Source: Phenylobacterium sp.
GTDB taxonomy: Bacteria; Pseudomonadota; Alphaproteobacteria; Caulobacterales; Caulobacteraceae
Assembly: GCF_030679875.1 (NCBI RefSeq)
Contig: NZ_JAUXSP010000015.1
Coordinates: 1-64,000 of the forward strand
Length of the DNA stretch: 64,000 nt
Reading direction: 5' to 3'
The position numbers and the translations under genes were made by a program. Of the stretch, positions 35,052 through 43,117 are shown in pieces. The number at the start of each line of letters is the position of its first letter. The stretch's first letter is position 1. The notes beneath the pieces are model-generated. The model was given only the letters and a program-made list of their open reading frames with translations, had not been told where the DNA came from and ran no database searches.

Positions 35052-35951
35052 TTAGCCGACCGCCAGAAAGGCTGTAACGGCGGCGACCAACTCATCTGCG
35101 GAGTCCTCCTGGATGAAGTGGCCAGCCTTGGGGATGATCTGGTGCTGCTGGCCCTTAGCCCCGGGAATGCTGGCCTGGGCGCGCACCTCCCAGCCCTTGG
35201 CCACCGGATCAAGTTCCCCAAACAGGGTCAGGAAGGGCTTCTCGAAGCGGCAGAGCTTTTCCCAGGCGTCCTTGTTCAGCGGCACGCCGGGATTGTCCGG
35301 CTGAACGGCGATCAGCAGGGGGAAGGAGATCAGGCCCCATTCGTAGTCCGATGAGGGGAAGGGGGCGAGATAGGCCGCGCGCTCGGCCTCGCTCAGCTTG
35401 TTCTCCATGCCCTGGTCGAGCATGGGCCAGGGAAAGGCCGTGGCCGCATTCATCATGCCGACCCACATCTTCATGAAGTCGCTCTCGCCATCGCCGATCG
35501 GCAGGCCCGTATTGGCCGCGACCACCCGGTCGAACCGCTCGGGATGCTGGGCCACCAGATAGAGGCCGATGGTGCCACCCCAGTCCTGGCAAAAGAGGGT
35601 GATGTTGCGCAGGTCCATGGCGCTCAGCCACTGGCCCATCCAGTCGTAGTGGCGGGCCAGAGTGTAGTCGGCCTTGTTGGCCGGCTTATCCGAACGTCCG
35701 CAGCCGACCAGATCCACGGCGATGACGCGGCGCCCGGTCGCCAGCAGGCCAGGGATCATCTTGCGGTACAGATAGGCCCAGGTGGGATTGCCATGCATCA
35801 GCAGGATCGGTTCGGCGTCCCGCGGGCCCTCGTCCACATAGTGGATACGGATATCCGTCCCATCGGCGTCCTGGATGGTGAGGTAGTGCGGCGCCCACGG
35901 GAAGTCGGGCAGGTCGGCGAAGCGCTCGTCAGGGGTGCGCAGGACGTTCAT
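35052..35951 (-). CDS. Haloalkane dehalogenase (subfamily I)
   Basis: A 299-residue alpha/beta hydrolase that hydrolyses carbon-halogen bonds. The nucleophile is Asp123 in CQDWGG, with Trp124 as one halide-binding residue; HGNPTWAY (53-60) supplies the oxyanion region; the acid Asp248 is in FGELDPVAKG and His278 in KAGHFIQED. Having the acid after strand 7 and the overall length fit haloalkane dehalogenase subfamily I (DhlA/DhmA group). The 24-base spacing to the upstream gene suggests co-transcription. Natural substrates of such chromosomal enzymes are mostly unknown; epoxide or ester hydrolysis is less likely because of the QDWGG elbow. Confidence 0.88.
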   Translation of the reverse strand: MNVLRTPDERFADLPDFPWAPHYLTIQDADGTDIRIHYVDEGPRDAEPILLMHGNPTWAYLYRKMIPGLLATGRRVIAVDLVGCGRSDKPANKADYTLARHYDWMGQWLSAMDLRNITLFCQDWGGTIGLYLVAQHPERFDRVVAANTGLPIGDGESDFMKMWVGMMNAATAFPWPMLDQGMENKLSEAERAAYLAPFPSSDYEWGLISFPLLIAVQPDNPGVPLNKDAWEKLCRFEKPFLTLFGELDPVAKGWEVRAQASIPGAKGQQHQIIPKAGHFIQEDSADELVAAVTAFLAVG

Positions 35952-35975
35952 GGCGGTCTCCAGGAGCCGGTGGCG

Positions 35976-36641
35976 TCAGCCGGCGAGGATCGGGGGCGAG
36001 GCGAGTTGAGCGTGAAGTATGGCCAGGTGGCTCAGGGCCGCGGCCAGGGCGAGGGCCAGCGCGACCCAGACCTTGGGGCCGGCCAGGGTCATGATCTGGG
36101 GCTGAGCGGGAAAGGAGTAGGTCTGCGGCATGGCCGCGAACTTGAACGCGTGGGCGCCGGCGAAGCGGGGATCGACCACCAGGGCCGCCAGGTCCCGCCG
36201 GCTGCGGTAGCGCATGTAGCCGAGGATCGACCAGCCGGGATCGGCCTCCACGCCCCAGGCGTCGAAATAGCCGCCGATCTTGCGCGCGACGATGGCCGGG
36301 TGGCCGGCCCGGGCGAACAGGGCTGGCAGGAACATGCGGGTATAGCCGCCCATCACCTCACGGGCCGGTTTTGGCTGGCCGCTCACCGGGTCAGGAATTT
36401 CGCCAGGGGCGATCCGCACCAGGTTGAGCATGAAGAACTCACGGCCGTCGTCAGCCTCGAGGAAGGCTTTCAGGGTCGCAAGGTCATTGCGCCCGTCCAA
36501 CGCCAGCCCGGTGGCGATCAGATCGGCCAGGGCCGACTGAACCTCAGCCTTCGACAGGGGGCCGCGCCAATTGACGTACCAGGCCAGGAACAGGTTGTAG
36601 GCCAGAAGGGCGAGGCCCCAAGGCAGCATCCAGATCGCCAT
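35976..36641 (-). CDS. Uncharacterised membrane protein with DUF1330-like core
   Basis: A 221-residue protein with a hydrophobic helix at each end (WMLPWGLALLAYNLFLAW and VWVALALALAAALSHLAIL). The central part, from REFFMLNLVRIAPG to GSAHAFKF-like sequence near 190, has the order of strands and the MLNL and YMRYRSRRDL segments expected of a small dimeric alpha/beta barrel such as DUF1330/EthD. Function unknown. ATG 36641 is preferred because GGGGGGTG lies six bases upstream; two GTG codons precede it. It is the first gene after a good promoter at 36687-36714 and precedes the dehalogenase by 24 bases. Confidence 0.7.
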   Translation of the reverse strand: MAIWMLPWGLALLAYNLFLAWYVNWRGPLSKAEVQSALADLIATGLALDGRNDLATLKAFLEADDGREFFMLNLVRIAPGEIPDPVSGQPKPAREVMGGYTRMFLPALFARAGHPAIVARKIGGYFDAWGVEADPGWSILGYMRYRSRRDLAALVVDPRFAGAHAFKFAAMPQTYSFPAQPQIMTLAGPKVWVALALALAAALSHLAILHAQLASPPILAG

Positions 36642-36670
36642 CACCACACCCCCCGCCGCGCCGCTTATAT

Positions 36671-36687
36671 TGACACGACTAGTGCCA
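36671..36687. promoter_or_regulatory. Inverted-repeat operator overlapping the -10 region
   Basis: TGACAC (36671-36676), five bases, GTGCCA (36682-36687) form an inverted repeat with one mismatch, sitting over the end of the -10 and the start point of the promoter below. Its form (six-base arms, five-base spacer) is typical of TetR-family operators, and a TetR gene lies at 40.1 kb, but the pairing is inference. Confidence 0.45.
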
Positions 36688-36714
36688 TTATATTCGCCTG
36701 CTCGGGATTGGCAA
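36687..36714 (-). promoter_or_regulatory. Sigma-70-type promoter of the dehalogenase gene cluster
   Basis: On the minus strand, TTGCCA (36714-36709), 16 bases, then TATAAT (36692-36687), a perfect -10. The start of the first gene (36641) is about 40 bases after the predicted transcription start. It would drive the membrane protein, haloalkane dehalogenase and DUF2855 genes. Confidence 0.6.
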
Positions 36715-36735
36715 CCGCCTTGCGGCGGGGCTCGT

Positions 36736-37830
36736 TCAGCGCTGGGCGTTCATCCGCCGGGTCCGGCGCACCTCATCGCTTCCGGCCGGCAGGGAAATGA
36801 GATCCCCGTCCCGGCCGACCCTCACCGGCCCGGAAAACTGCTGGCGGGCCTCACCCAGGAAGGGGCCTTCCAGGGCGCGGATCGGCAGGGGCGGAACGAT
36901 GTGGTTCAGCAGCAGGAACTTCACGCCCGCCCGCTGCGCCAGTTGGGCGGCCTGTTCGGGGGTCGTGTGATAGTCGGTGATGTCGCTGAAGATCCGCGCG
37001 AGATTGCCGCGGCCCGCCGCCTCGGCCGCCGCGCGCTGGCGGTTGACCAGGTCGATGGACAGGGCCTCGTGAACCAACAGGTCAGCGCCCGTCGCCTGCG
37101 CCTCCACCACGGGCGAGGGCGTGGTGTCGCCGCTGAGCACGGCGCTGCGGCCCTTGTAGTCGAAGCGGTAGCCGACCGCCGGCTCGATGGGATCGTGGTT
37201 CACCCGGAAGGCGGTGATCTTCAGATCAGGCTCATCGAGGATCACCAGGCTGGTCTGCCCCTCCGGGATCTCGAAGGCGCGCGCCGTGGCGCCATAGCCA
37301 GTGGGGGGCGTGACCTCGGGGCCGTGATGGGCGATCCGGTAGCCACGGTCGAGGCTGTAGGCCTGGGCGAACCCGTCCAGCACGGTCTCGACGCCCGGGG
37401 GGCCATAGACCGGGGTCGAGGCGGCCGCCGAGCTGGAAGCCCAACGCTGCATCAGCAGCTCCCCCAGGCCGTCCATGTGGTCAGAGTGGAAGTGGCTGAG
37501 CAGGATGGCCTCCACCCGAGCCGGCGGCAGGCTCATCAGGGTCAGGTTGCGGCTGGCGCCTGAACCGACGTCGACGATAAACAGTCGCTGGCCAGCGATC
37601 ACCGCCGTGCAGGGGCCGCCGCGGGTGACGTCGGGCATGGGCGAGCCTGCGCCGCACAGGGCCACATGCAAGCCGTCAGGCAGGTCGCCCAGGGGATCGC
37701 TCGCCATGTTGCGCGCCATCACCCGGTCCATGAGGGCTAGCGCCAGGGCGCCCCGGGCCATCCAAAGCCCTCCTGTGGTGACCAGAACGAGCGCGAGCAG
37801 GATCAGGATGAGCTTGGCAGGCCAGCGCAT
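36736..37830 (-). CDS. Exported metallo-beta-lactamase-fold hydrolase
   Basis: A 364-residue protein with an N-terminal signal anchor (LILILLALVLVTTGGLW). The MBL domain opens GAGSPMPDVTRGGPCTAVI and carries the metal site SHFHSDHMDG (His113, His115, Asp117, His118) plus late NHDPI and LLLNHIVPP. This GxGxPxPDxxR start is typical of the RNase Z-like group that includes AtsA-type arylsulfatases, which fits its position 20 bases after the FGE gene. It probably acts in the periplasm on a sulfate or phosphate ester; this is inference from family and neighbours. Confidence 0.83.
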   Translation of the reverse strand: MRWPAKLILILLALVLVTTGGLWMARGALALALMDRVMARNMASDPLGDLPDGLHVALCGAGSPMPDVTRGGPCTAVIAGQRLFIVDVGSGASRNLTLMSLPPARVEAILLSHFHSDHMDGLGELLMQRWASSSAAASTPVYGPPGVETVLDGFAQAYSLDRGYRIAHHGPEVTPPTGYGATARAFEIPEGQTSLVILDEPDLKITAFRVNHDPIEPAVGYRFDYKGRSAVLSGDTTPSPVVEAQATGADLLVHEALSIDLVNRQRAAAEAAGRGNLARIFSDITDYHTTPEQAAQLAQRAGVKFLLLNHIVPPLPIRALEGPFLGEARQQFSGPVRVGRDGDLISLPAGSDEVRRTRRMNAQR

Positions 37831-37850
37831 AGCGGAGCTCCGGGTGGGGG

Positions 37851-38921
37851 TCAGCTGGGGTCGGGGGCGGCCGGGATCCGCAGAACCGTGCGGAATCCGA
37901 CATGGGAAGCGCCGCTGTCATGGGGGCCCGGCGCACGGGCGGCGGGGCGATAGCGAAAACAGAAGTTGTCGGCGCAGAGGAAGGAGCCGCCCTTGATCAC
38001 ATGCTTGGGTTGGCCCGGCTCGTCGGGGTCCCGGGACATGGCGCGAGACGGCCCGCCCTCTTCCAGCACCGAGGCGGGCAGCAGGCCCGGACGGTACCAG
38101 TCCGACGTCCACTCCCAGACATTGCCGGTGATGTCGTAGAGGCCATGGCCATTGGCCGGGAAGCAGCCCACGGGCGCGGCCGTGGCCTTGTGCCCGTCGT
38201 CCCCGGTGTCGGCCACGGGGAAGACACCCTGCCAGGTATTGGCGAGCGGCTGATCCTTCGGCGCCGGATCATCCCCCCAGGCATAGCGGGCGCCAGAAAG
38301 GCCGCCGCGGGCGGCGTATTCCCATTCCGCCTCGGTCGGCAGGTCGCGGCCGAGCCAACGGGCATAGGCCATGGCGTCCTCCCACCCGATGTGGACCACG
38401 GGCCAGGTCTCCTTGCCCTTGATCGAACTGCCGGGCCCCTCGGGGTGACGCCAGTCGGCGCCGGGGATGATCCGCCACCAGGCCGCGGGGTTTCCCCCGG
38501 CTGCGCCCGCCCCCACGAAGACCAGGGAGGCCGGCTGGCGGTCAGCGTCGCTGAGGCCCGGATAGTCAGACGCGGAGAGCGGCCGTTCGGCCTGGGTCAC
38601 ATGGCCGGTGGCTTCGACGAAGCGGGCGAAGGCTGCGTTGGTGACCTCGGTCTGATCGATCCAGAAGTCCCCCACCCGCACCTGCCGCGGCGGCCCCTCC
38701 TCCGGATGCTCGCCCGCAGCCCCCATGGCGAAGACCCCGCCGGTCAGCCGCACCATGCCGTCGGTGGGACTCGCGGGGTCAGAGAGGACGAGATCGGACT
38801 GGCAGGCCTTAGGCGCTTCGACCTTTGGGCCGCAACCGCCCAGAGCAAGGATCGTCAGGGAAAGACCTAGGGTCACAGGACGTCCGCCGACCCACCCTAT
38901 CCGCCTGTCGTCCCGCCTCAA
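37851..38921 (-). CDS. Formylglycine-generating enzyme (sulfatase-activating), lipoprotein
   Basis: Oxidises the active-site cysteine of type I sulfatases to formylglycine. The FGE-sulfatase domain (about 50-350 of 356) has MVRLTGGVFAMGA, DFWIDQTEVTN, LPTEAEWEYAARGG, DITGNVWEWTSDWY and, decisively, KGGSFLCADNFCFRYRPAAR with the two copper-binding catalytic cysteines Cys316 and Cys321, spaced as in human FGE. The N-terminus has a signal with lipobox LGGC (Cys30), so it is probably periplasmic and membrane-anchored. The start is unclear: TTG 38921 has GGGAGG five bases upstream and is used; GTG 38945 and GTG 38876 are alternatives. Likely partners are the three Cys-type sulfatases in this window. 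Confidence 0.9.
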   Translation of the reverse strand: MRRDDRRIGWVGGRPVTLGLSLTILALGGCGPKVEAPKACQSDLVLSDPASPTDGMVRLTGGVFAMGAAGEHPEEGPPRQVRVGDFWIDQTEVTNAAFARFVEATGHVTQAERPLSASDYPGLSDADRQPASLVFVGAGAAGGNPAAWWRIIPGADWRHPEGPGSSIKGKETWPVVHIGWEDAMAYARWLGRDLPTEAEWEYAARGGLSGARYAWGDDPAPKDQPLANTWQGVFPVADTGDDGHKATAAPVGCFPANGHGLYDITGNVWEWTSDWYRPGLLPASVLEEGGPSRAMSRDPDEPGQPKHVIKGGSFLCADNFCFRYRPAARAPGPHDSGASHVGFRTVLRIPAAPDPS

Positions 38922-38952
38922 ACGCGCCTCCCAGGAGCCTTGCACTCTTCGT

Positions 38953-38968
38953 AACTATTGGCATAGTT
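38953..38968. promoter_or_regulatory. Inverted repeat between divergent FGE and GST genes
   Basis: AACTAT (38953-38958) and ATAGTT (38963-38968) are perfect reverse complements with a four-base spacer, placed between the divergent starts of the FGE and GST-like genes in an otherwise short 74-bp gap. It is well placed to regulate both. Confidence 0.4.
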
Positions 38969-38995
38969 CGTGCTGAAATCAAGCGGAGCTGACCG

Positions 38996-40024
38996 ATGCC
39001 CGACCGGCCGCCCATCGCCCTCTCCGGTTCGCCCGGCTCGCCCTACACCCGCAAGATGCTGGCCCTGCTGCGGTATCGGCGCATCCCCTACCTTTACCTG
39101 ATGGCCAATAGCGAGGCGGTCGCCGACATGCCTCAGCCCAAGGTGCGGCTGCTGCCCACCTTCTACCTGCCCGACGAGACCGGGACCCTGCAGGCCGTGG
39201 TGGACTCCACCCCCCTGATCCGCCGCCTGGAACGGGAGCACGATGGACGTTCCGTCATTCCGACCGATCCAGCCCTCGCCTTCCTCGACGAGTTGATCGA
39301 GGACTATGCGGACGAGTGGCTGACCAAGGCCATGTTCCACTATCGCTGGGCCTATGCCGAGGACGTCGACCGGGCCGCCCGAATCCTGCCGGCCTGGTCG
39401 GGCCTTTCGATCCCCGATGACACCCTCGCCCGGCGGGGCGAGATGTTCAGCCGCAGACAGATCGACCGGCTCTTTGTGGTCGGCTCCAATCCCGTCACCG
39501 GGCCGGTGATCGAGGCCAGTTACCGTCGGTTCCTTGAGGTGTTCGAGGCCCACCTGACCCTCCAACCCTATCTGTTGGGGCGCCGGCCTGGGGCCAGCGA
39601 TTTCGCGGTCTATGGTCAGCTGACCCAGCTTGCCCAGTTCGACCCCACGCCCATGGCCCTGACCCTGAAGATCGCGCCCAGGGTTTTCGCCTGGGTCAGC
39701 CTGATGGAGGACGCCTCTGGCCTGGAGCCGCAGCCCGGGGACTGGACGCCCCTGGCCGACCAGCCGGAGACCCTGGCGGCGCTGCTGGCTGAGATGGGCC
39801 GGGTCTATGCCCCGGTCATGCTGGCCAACGCGCAGGCCCTGGCGCGTGGCGCGACTGAAGTGCGCGCGGAGGTCGATGGCCTGGCCTGGACCCAGTCGCC
39901 CTTCCCCTACCAGGCTAAGTGCCTGCAGTGGCTGCGTACTTCCTATGCGAAGCTGGGCGACGACGTCCGAAGCGCCGTCGATCCGCTGCTGCGGCAGGGC
40001 GGTCTGGCGGCGATTTTCACCTGA
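38996..40024 (+). CDS. Glutathione S-transferase-like protein
   Basis: A 342-residue cytoplasmic protein with a thioredoxin-like N-terminal domain (ALSGSPGSPYTRKMLALLRYRRIPY, about 8-90, ending in the cis-Pro region LLPTFYLPD and VVDSTPLIRRLE) and an alpha-helical C-terminal domain (about 95-250) including LGRRPGASDFAVYGQL, the conserved helix-capping Asp of GSTs. The final 90 residues are an extension beyond ordinary GST length. It may conjugate glutathione to electrophiles, which would fit the nearby dehalogenase, but activity is unproven. Confidence 0.82.
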   Translation: MPDRPPIALSGSPGSPYTRKMLALLRYRRIPYLYLMANSEAVADMPQPKVRLLPTFYLPDETGTLQAVVDSTPLIRRLEREHDGRSVIPTDPALAFLDELIEDYADEWLTKAMFHYRWAYAEDVDRAARILPAWSGLSIPDDTLARRGEMFSRRQIDRLFVVGSNPVTGPVIEASYRRFLEVFEAHLTLQPYLLGRRPGASDFAVYGQLTQLAQFDPTPMALTLKIAPRVFAWVSLMEDASGLEPQPGDWTPLADQPETLAALLAEMGRVYAPVMLANAQALARGATEVRAEVDGLAWTQSPFPYQAKCLQWLRTSYAKLGDDVRSAVDPLLRQGGLAAIFT

Positions 40025-40052
40025 CCTCTGGCGCACATCCCCGCTGCGTTCT

Positions 40053-40069
40053 AATCAGCCCCCATGATT
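40053..40069. promoter_or_regulatory. Inverted repeat upstream of the TetR gene
   Basis: AATCA (40053-40057) and TGATT (40065-40069) are reverse complements with a seven-base spacer, 18 bases before the TetR start. Autorepressor sites often lie here, but five-base arms are short. Confidence 0.3.
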
Positions 40070-40086
40070 GGGCAGAGCATTCAAGC

Positions 40087-40710
40087 GTGAGCGCGCCCCG
40101 CGTCATCGGGGTAGAGGTTTCGACGCCCACGCCGGGCGCGCCGGAGTCGGACGGGCGGCGCCGTCGCTCCCAGGACAGCCGCGCCCGCATTGTCCAGGCC
40201 ATGCTTGAGCTCGTGCATGCGGGCGAGGCCTCGCCCGCGGCCGAGTTGGTGGCGGACCGCGCCAAGGTCGGCCTGCGCACCGTCTTCCGGCACTTCAACG
40301 ACATGGACAGCCTCTATCGCGAGATGTCCGCGGTCATCGAGATTGAACTGCAAGCGGTCATCAGCCAGCCGTTCAAGAGCGCGGACTGGCGGGGCCGGAT
40401 GGCTGAACTCGTGCAGCGCCGGGCGGCGGTCTACGAACGGATCGCCCCGTTCCGCCGGGCGGGCGACATCCACCGCCAGCGATCGCAGGTTCTGGCCGCT
40501 GACCATGCCCGGTTCACCGCCATGGCCCGGGACATCCTGCGCCGGGAAGCCCCGCCGGAGCTTATCCAGGACAGGGCCCGGTTCGAAGCTCTGGACATGC
40601 TGCTCAGCTTCGAGGCCTGGAACCGCCTGAGGCGGGACCAGGGCCTCTCCCCGCGGCGCGTGGTGGAGACCCTGGAAACCGCGGTGGCCAGTCTGATCGA
40701 ACCGATTTGA
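40087..40710 (+). CDS. TetR/AcrR-family transcriptional regulator
   Basis: A 207-residue regulator starting at GTG 40087. The N-terminal helix-turn-helix (about 28-75) reads RARIVQAMLELVHAGE then ELVADRAKVGLRTVFRHFNDMDSLY, a typical TetR recognition helix pattern (VGLRTVFRHF). The C-terminal ligand/dimer domain is helical and not family-specific. The open frame extends upstream over the end of the GST gene, but that part is not protein-like. It follows the GST gene in the same direction and precedes the convergent TonB receptor. Candidate targets are the GST/FGE promoter region and the dehalogenase promoter. Confidence 0.87.
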   Translation: MSAPRVIGVEVSTPTPGAPESDGRRRRSQDSRARIVQAMLELVHAGEASPAAELVADRAKVGLRTVFRHFNDMDSLYREMSAVIEIELQAVISQPFKSADWRGRMAELVQRRAAVYERIAPFRRAGDIHRQRSQVLAADHARFTAMARDILRREAPPELIQDRARFEALDMLLSFEAWNRLRRDQGLSPRRVVETLETAVASLIEPI

Positions 40711-40731
40711 GCTGAGGTCCTTTCGCGGCCG

Positions 40732-42984
40732 TCAGAAGCTCGCGCGGACCCCGGCCATGACCAGGCGCGGCGCCCCTGGCCGCGCGCCGGCCGGCGAGAA
40801 CGAGACGTTGTAGGTCTCATCGGCCAGATTCTGCACAGTGGCGAACAGGGCGAAGTTCGAGGTCAGGGCGTATTCAGCCGCAAGGTCGATCACCAGACGC
40901 TCATCGATCTTCTCACCGGCGGCGATCGGGCCTGAGCCGGCGCTCTCCCGAGCCTCAGACACCCAGTTGAAGCCGCTGGTCAGCTTGAGCTGCGCCAGTT
41001 CCAGACCCACCGACAGGTTCAGCTGGTGCTCCGGCAGATAGGGCAGTTCGTCCCCGGCGGCGACGGCGCCCCAGGGCCCATAGGCGCTGGCGAAGCTCGA
41101 TTTGAACTCCGCGTCGGTCAGGGTGTAGGCCAGCGAGACCGGCACGGCGAAGCCACGGGTCGCCAGGTCGGCGAAGGTATGGGAGGCGGTGACCTCCAGT
41201 CCCCGCACTTCGACGGCGCCGCCATCGAACTGGTCGCCGATATTGCAGCCGCCGCCGGTGGAGGCGGTGCAGGTCCCCACCAGATTGTCATAGTCGTTGA
41301 GGAAGGCGATGGCCTCGGCCTGCCAGCCGCCGCGGCTCCAGCGGGCGCCGGCCTCATAGGACCAGCTGGTCTCGGCCTCAGCGGTGGAGCCGGGGCCAGG
41401 ATTGGCGAAGCCCCGGTGGGCGCCGGCCAGCAGCAGAACCTCGGGGCTCAGCCGCCAGGTGGCCGAGACGCCGGGAATCCAGACGTCGGCCTCTGTATGG
41501 GTGACGCGGGTCAGGGTGGTGCGCGCCGGATCGGTCAGGGCCCAGTCGGTGCGCTTCAGGCGGATGGTCTCGTAGCGCAGGCCCGGGGTCAGGGTGAAGG
41601 CGCCAAATTCCATTTCGTCACGCAGGAAGAAGGACCAGGCCTTGGCCTCCCCCAGCCGGTTTTCCTGGCTGCCCGGCGCGCCGGCCGAGGCCAGCACCAT
41701 CCGGCCGTTCACCATGGTGTAGCGGTCGTCCTGCTGGAAGCGGTCTTCCTCGTCGCGGTGGTGGCGGACGGAGAATTCGAGGCCGTGGTCGACGGCGCCG
41801 GTCTGGAAATCCACCGCGACGACGCTCTGCACGCCGCTGGCGGCGTACTGCCGGTTGTTGTTACGCACCCGCAGCGCCCCGGCCCGGCTCGTATAGCCCG
41901 GCGCGCCGATCAGGTCGGCCATCTGCAGAGGATTGGCGGCGGGGTTGGCGACCACGGCGCTGATGCCCACCCAGCCGGTGTTGGCCGTGTTGCGCACGTC
42001 ATTGAGCTTGTACCAGGCCCGGGCCGTCTCGTGATGGTAGGCGAGCGTCGTCAGGCTGACATTGGGCGAGATCTGGAAGCGGTGGGTCAGTTGGAAGGTC
42101 TCGTGGTCGACATTCATCACGTCGGCCCCGCCGCCATTGTAACGGCGATAGGGACTGGGGGCGAAGTCGCTGAGCGTGAGGCCGAGATAGGTCTCGTGGC
42201 TGGTCTCGTCATAGCGCTGATACTTGGCCTCCAACTGGTGGCGGCGGTCGGCGGAGCGGAGACCGAGCTTGACCAGGCCATCGGTGATCTCGAAGCCCGT
42301 GTCGCCGCCACTGTCGATGACCTTGAAGCCGTCTGAGGACTCGTAGAGCCCCTCGATCAGGCCGCCGATCTCCCAGCCGCCGCCCAGGGCCGCCCAGCCG
42401 CCGACCGAGCCCAGGGCCCGGCGTCCGCCATAGTCGCCGCCCAGCAGATCGAGGCGACCCGACAGGTCGCCCGTCTCCACATCCGGGATCGGGGTCGAGA
42501 ACAGGTTCAGCGCGCCGCCCACGGTCAGCGGCCCGTACTTGATCGCCGCGGGCCCCTTGCTGACCTCCACGGCGTGGATGCGGGTCATCCGCGGGAAGTA
42601 ATAGGCCGCCGGCGCCGCATAGGGGGCCGGGGCGATCAGCACCCCGTCCTCCATCACCGCGATGCGGCTGTTGCGGTCGGAGCCCGAACCCCGGATGCCG
42701 ATATTGGGCCGCAGGCCGAAGCCCTCCTCCTCCTGCAGATAGACCCCCGGCGCCTGGCGTAGCACCCGGCTCACATCGCTATAGGCGAAGGTCGAGAGCG
42801 TCTCGGCGTCGATCACCTGCACCGAGCCGCCGATTTCCCGCACGTCGGTGGTCGAGCCCGTCACCAGCACCGCGTCCAGCAGCGGCGCGCCCGCATCGTC
42901 CAGAACCTCCGCCCAGGCCGGCGCCGCGCACAGGGCCGAGACGGCGGCGCCGCAGAACATGGCGGTCAGTCGGTGAGCAGGCAT
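40732..42984 (-). CDS. TonB-dependent outer-membrane receptor (FecA-like)
   Basis: A 750-residue outer-membrane transporter. Signal peptide MPAHRLTAMFCGAAVSALCAAPAWA, TonB-box-like region around DAVLVTGSTTDVRE, plug domain (about 45-160; SVQVIDAETLSTFAYSDVSRVLRQAPGVY, GLRPNIGIRGSGSDRNSRI, VSKGPAAIKYGPLTVGGALN) and a 22-strand barrel ending in the outer-membrane phenylalanine (GVRASF). The plug resembles the ferric-citrate FecA branch, but without FecI/FecR neighbours the ligand is uncertain. A GATTG-N5-CAATC motif (43042-43056) and a 12-bp palindrome lie upstream. It converges with the TetR gene. Confidence 0.92.
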   Translation of the reverse strand: MPAHRLTAMFCGAAVSALCAAPAWAEVLDDAGAPLLDAVLVTGSTTDVREIGGSVQVIDAETLSTFAYSDVSRVLRQAPGVYLQEEEGFGLRPNIGIRGSGSDRNSRIAVMEDGVLIAPAPYAAPAAYYFPRMTRIHAVEVSKGPAAIKYGPLTVGGALNLFSTPIPDVETGDLSGRLDLLGGDYGGRRALGSVGGWAALGGGWEIGGLIEGLYESSDGFKVIDSGGDTGFEITDGLVKLGLRSADRRHQLEAKYQRYDETSHETYLGLTLSDFAPSPYRRYNGGGADVMNVDHETFQLTHRFQISPNVSLTTLAYHHETARAWYKLNDVRNTANTGWVGISAVVANPAANPLQMADLIGAPGYTSRAGALRVRNNNRQYAASGVQSVVAVDFQTGAVDHGLEFSVRHHRDEEDRFQQDDRYTMVNGRMVLASAGAPGSQENRLGEAKAWSFFLRDEMEFGAFTLTPGLRYETIRLKRTDWALTDPARTTLTRVTHTEADVWIPGVSATWRLSPEVLLLAGAHRGFANPGPGSTAEAETSWSYEAGARWSRGGWQAEAIAFLNDYDNLVGTCTASTGGGCNIGDQFDGGAVEVRGLEVTASHTFADLATRGFAVPVSLAYTLTDAEFKSSFASAYGPWGAVAAGDELPYLPEHQLNLSVGLELAQLKLTSGFNWVSEARESAGSGPIAAGEKIDERLVIDLAAEYALTSNFALFATVQNLADETYNVSFSPAGARPGAPRLVMAGVRASF

Positions 42985-43041
42985 GGATCCCCCAGGGGCG
43001 AATAAGAACGCTTCGCATTCGCCCTAGCGCCGCCGTCTCGT

Positions 43042-43056
43042 GATTGCAAGTCAATC
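43042..43056. promoter_or_regulatory. Candidate iron-regulator (Fur/Irr-like) site upstream of TonB receptor
   Basis: GATTG (43042-43046), five bases, CAATC (43052-43056) within TTGCAAGTCAATCGCA resemble alphaproteobacterial Fur/Irr-type boxes with TTGCAA-like cores. It lies about 60-70 bases before the receptor start. The identification rests on resemblance only. Confidence 0.3.
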
Positions 43057-43071
43057 GCATGACGGCGGGCG

Positions 43072-43083
43072 CTGAAATTTCAG
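43072..43083. repeat. 12-bp perfect palindrome CTGAAATTTCAG
   Basis: A perfect twelve-base palindrome, with no T-run, located between the stop of the serine hydrolase and the upstream region of the TonB receptor. It could be an operator for the receptor gene or the base of a weak terminator. Confidence 0.3.
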
Positions 43084-43117
43084 AGTCAGTATCGGGGGTT
43101 GATGTCCTCAGACACCT

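Noticed and set aside
41026..42336. 436-codon plus-strand frame opposite the TonB receptor
   Set aside because: Repetitive Gly/Val/His composition without domains; the receptor on the minus strand explains the region.
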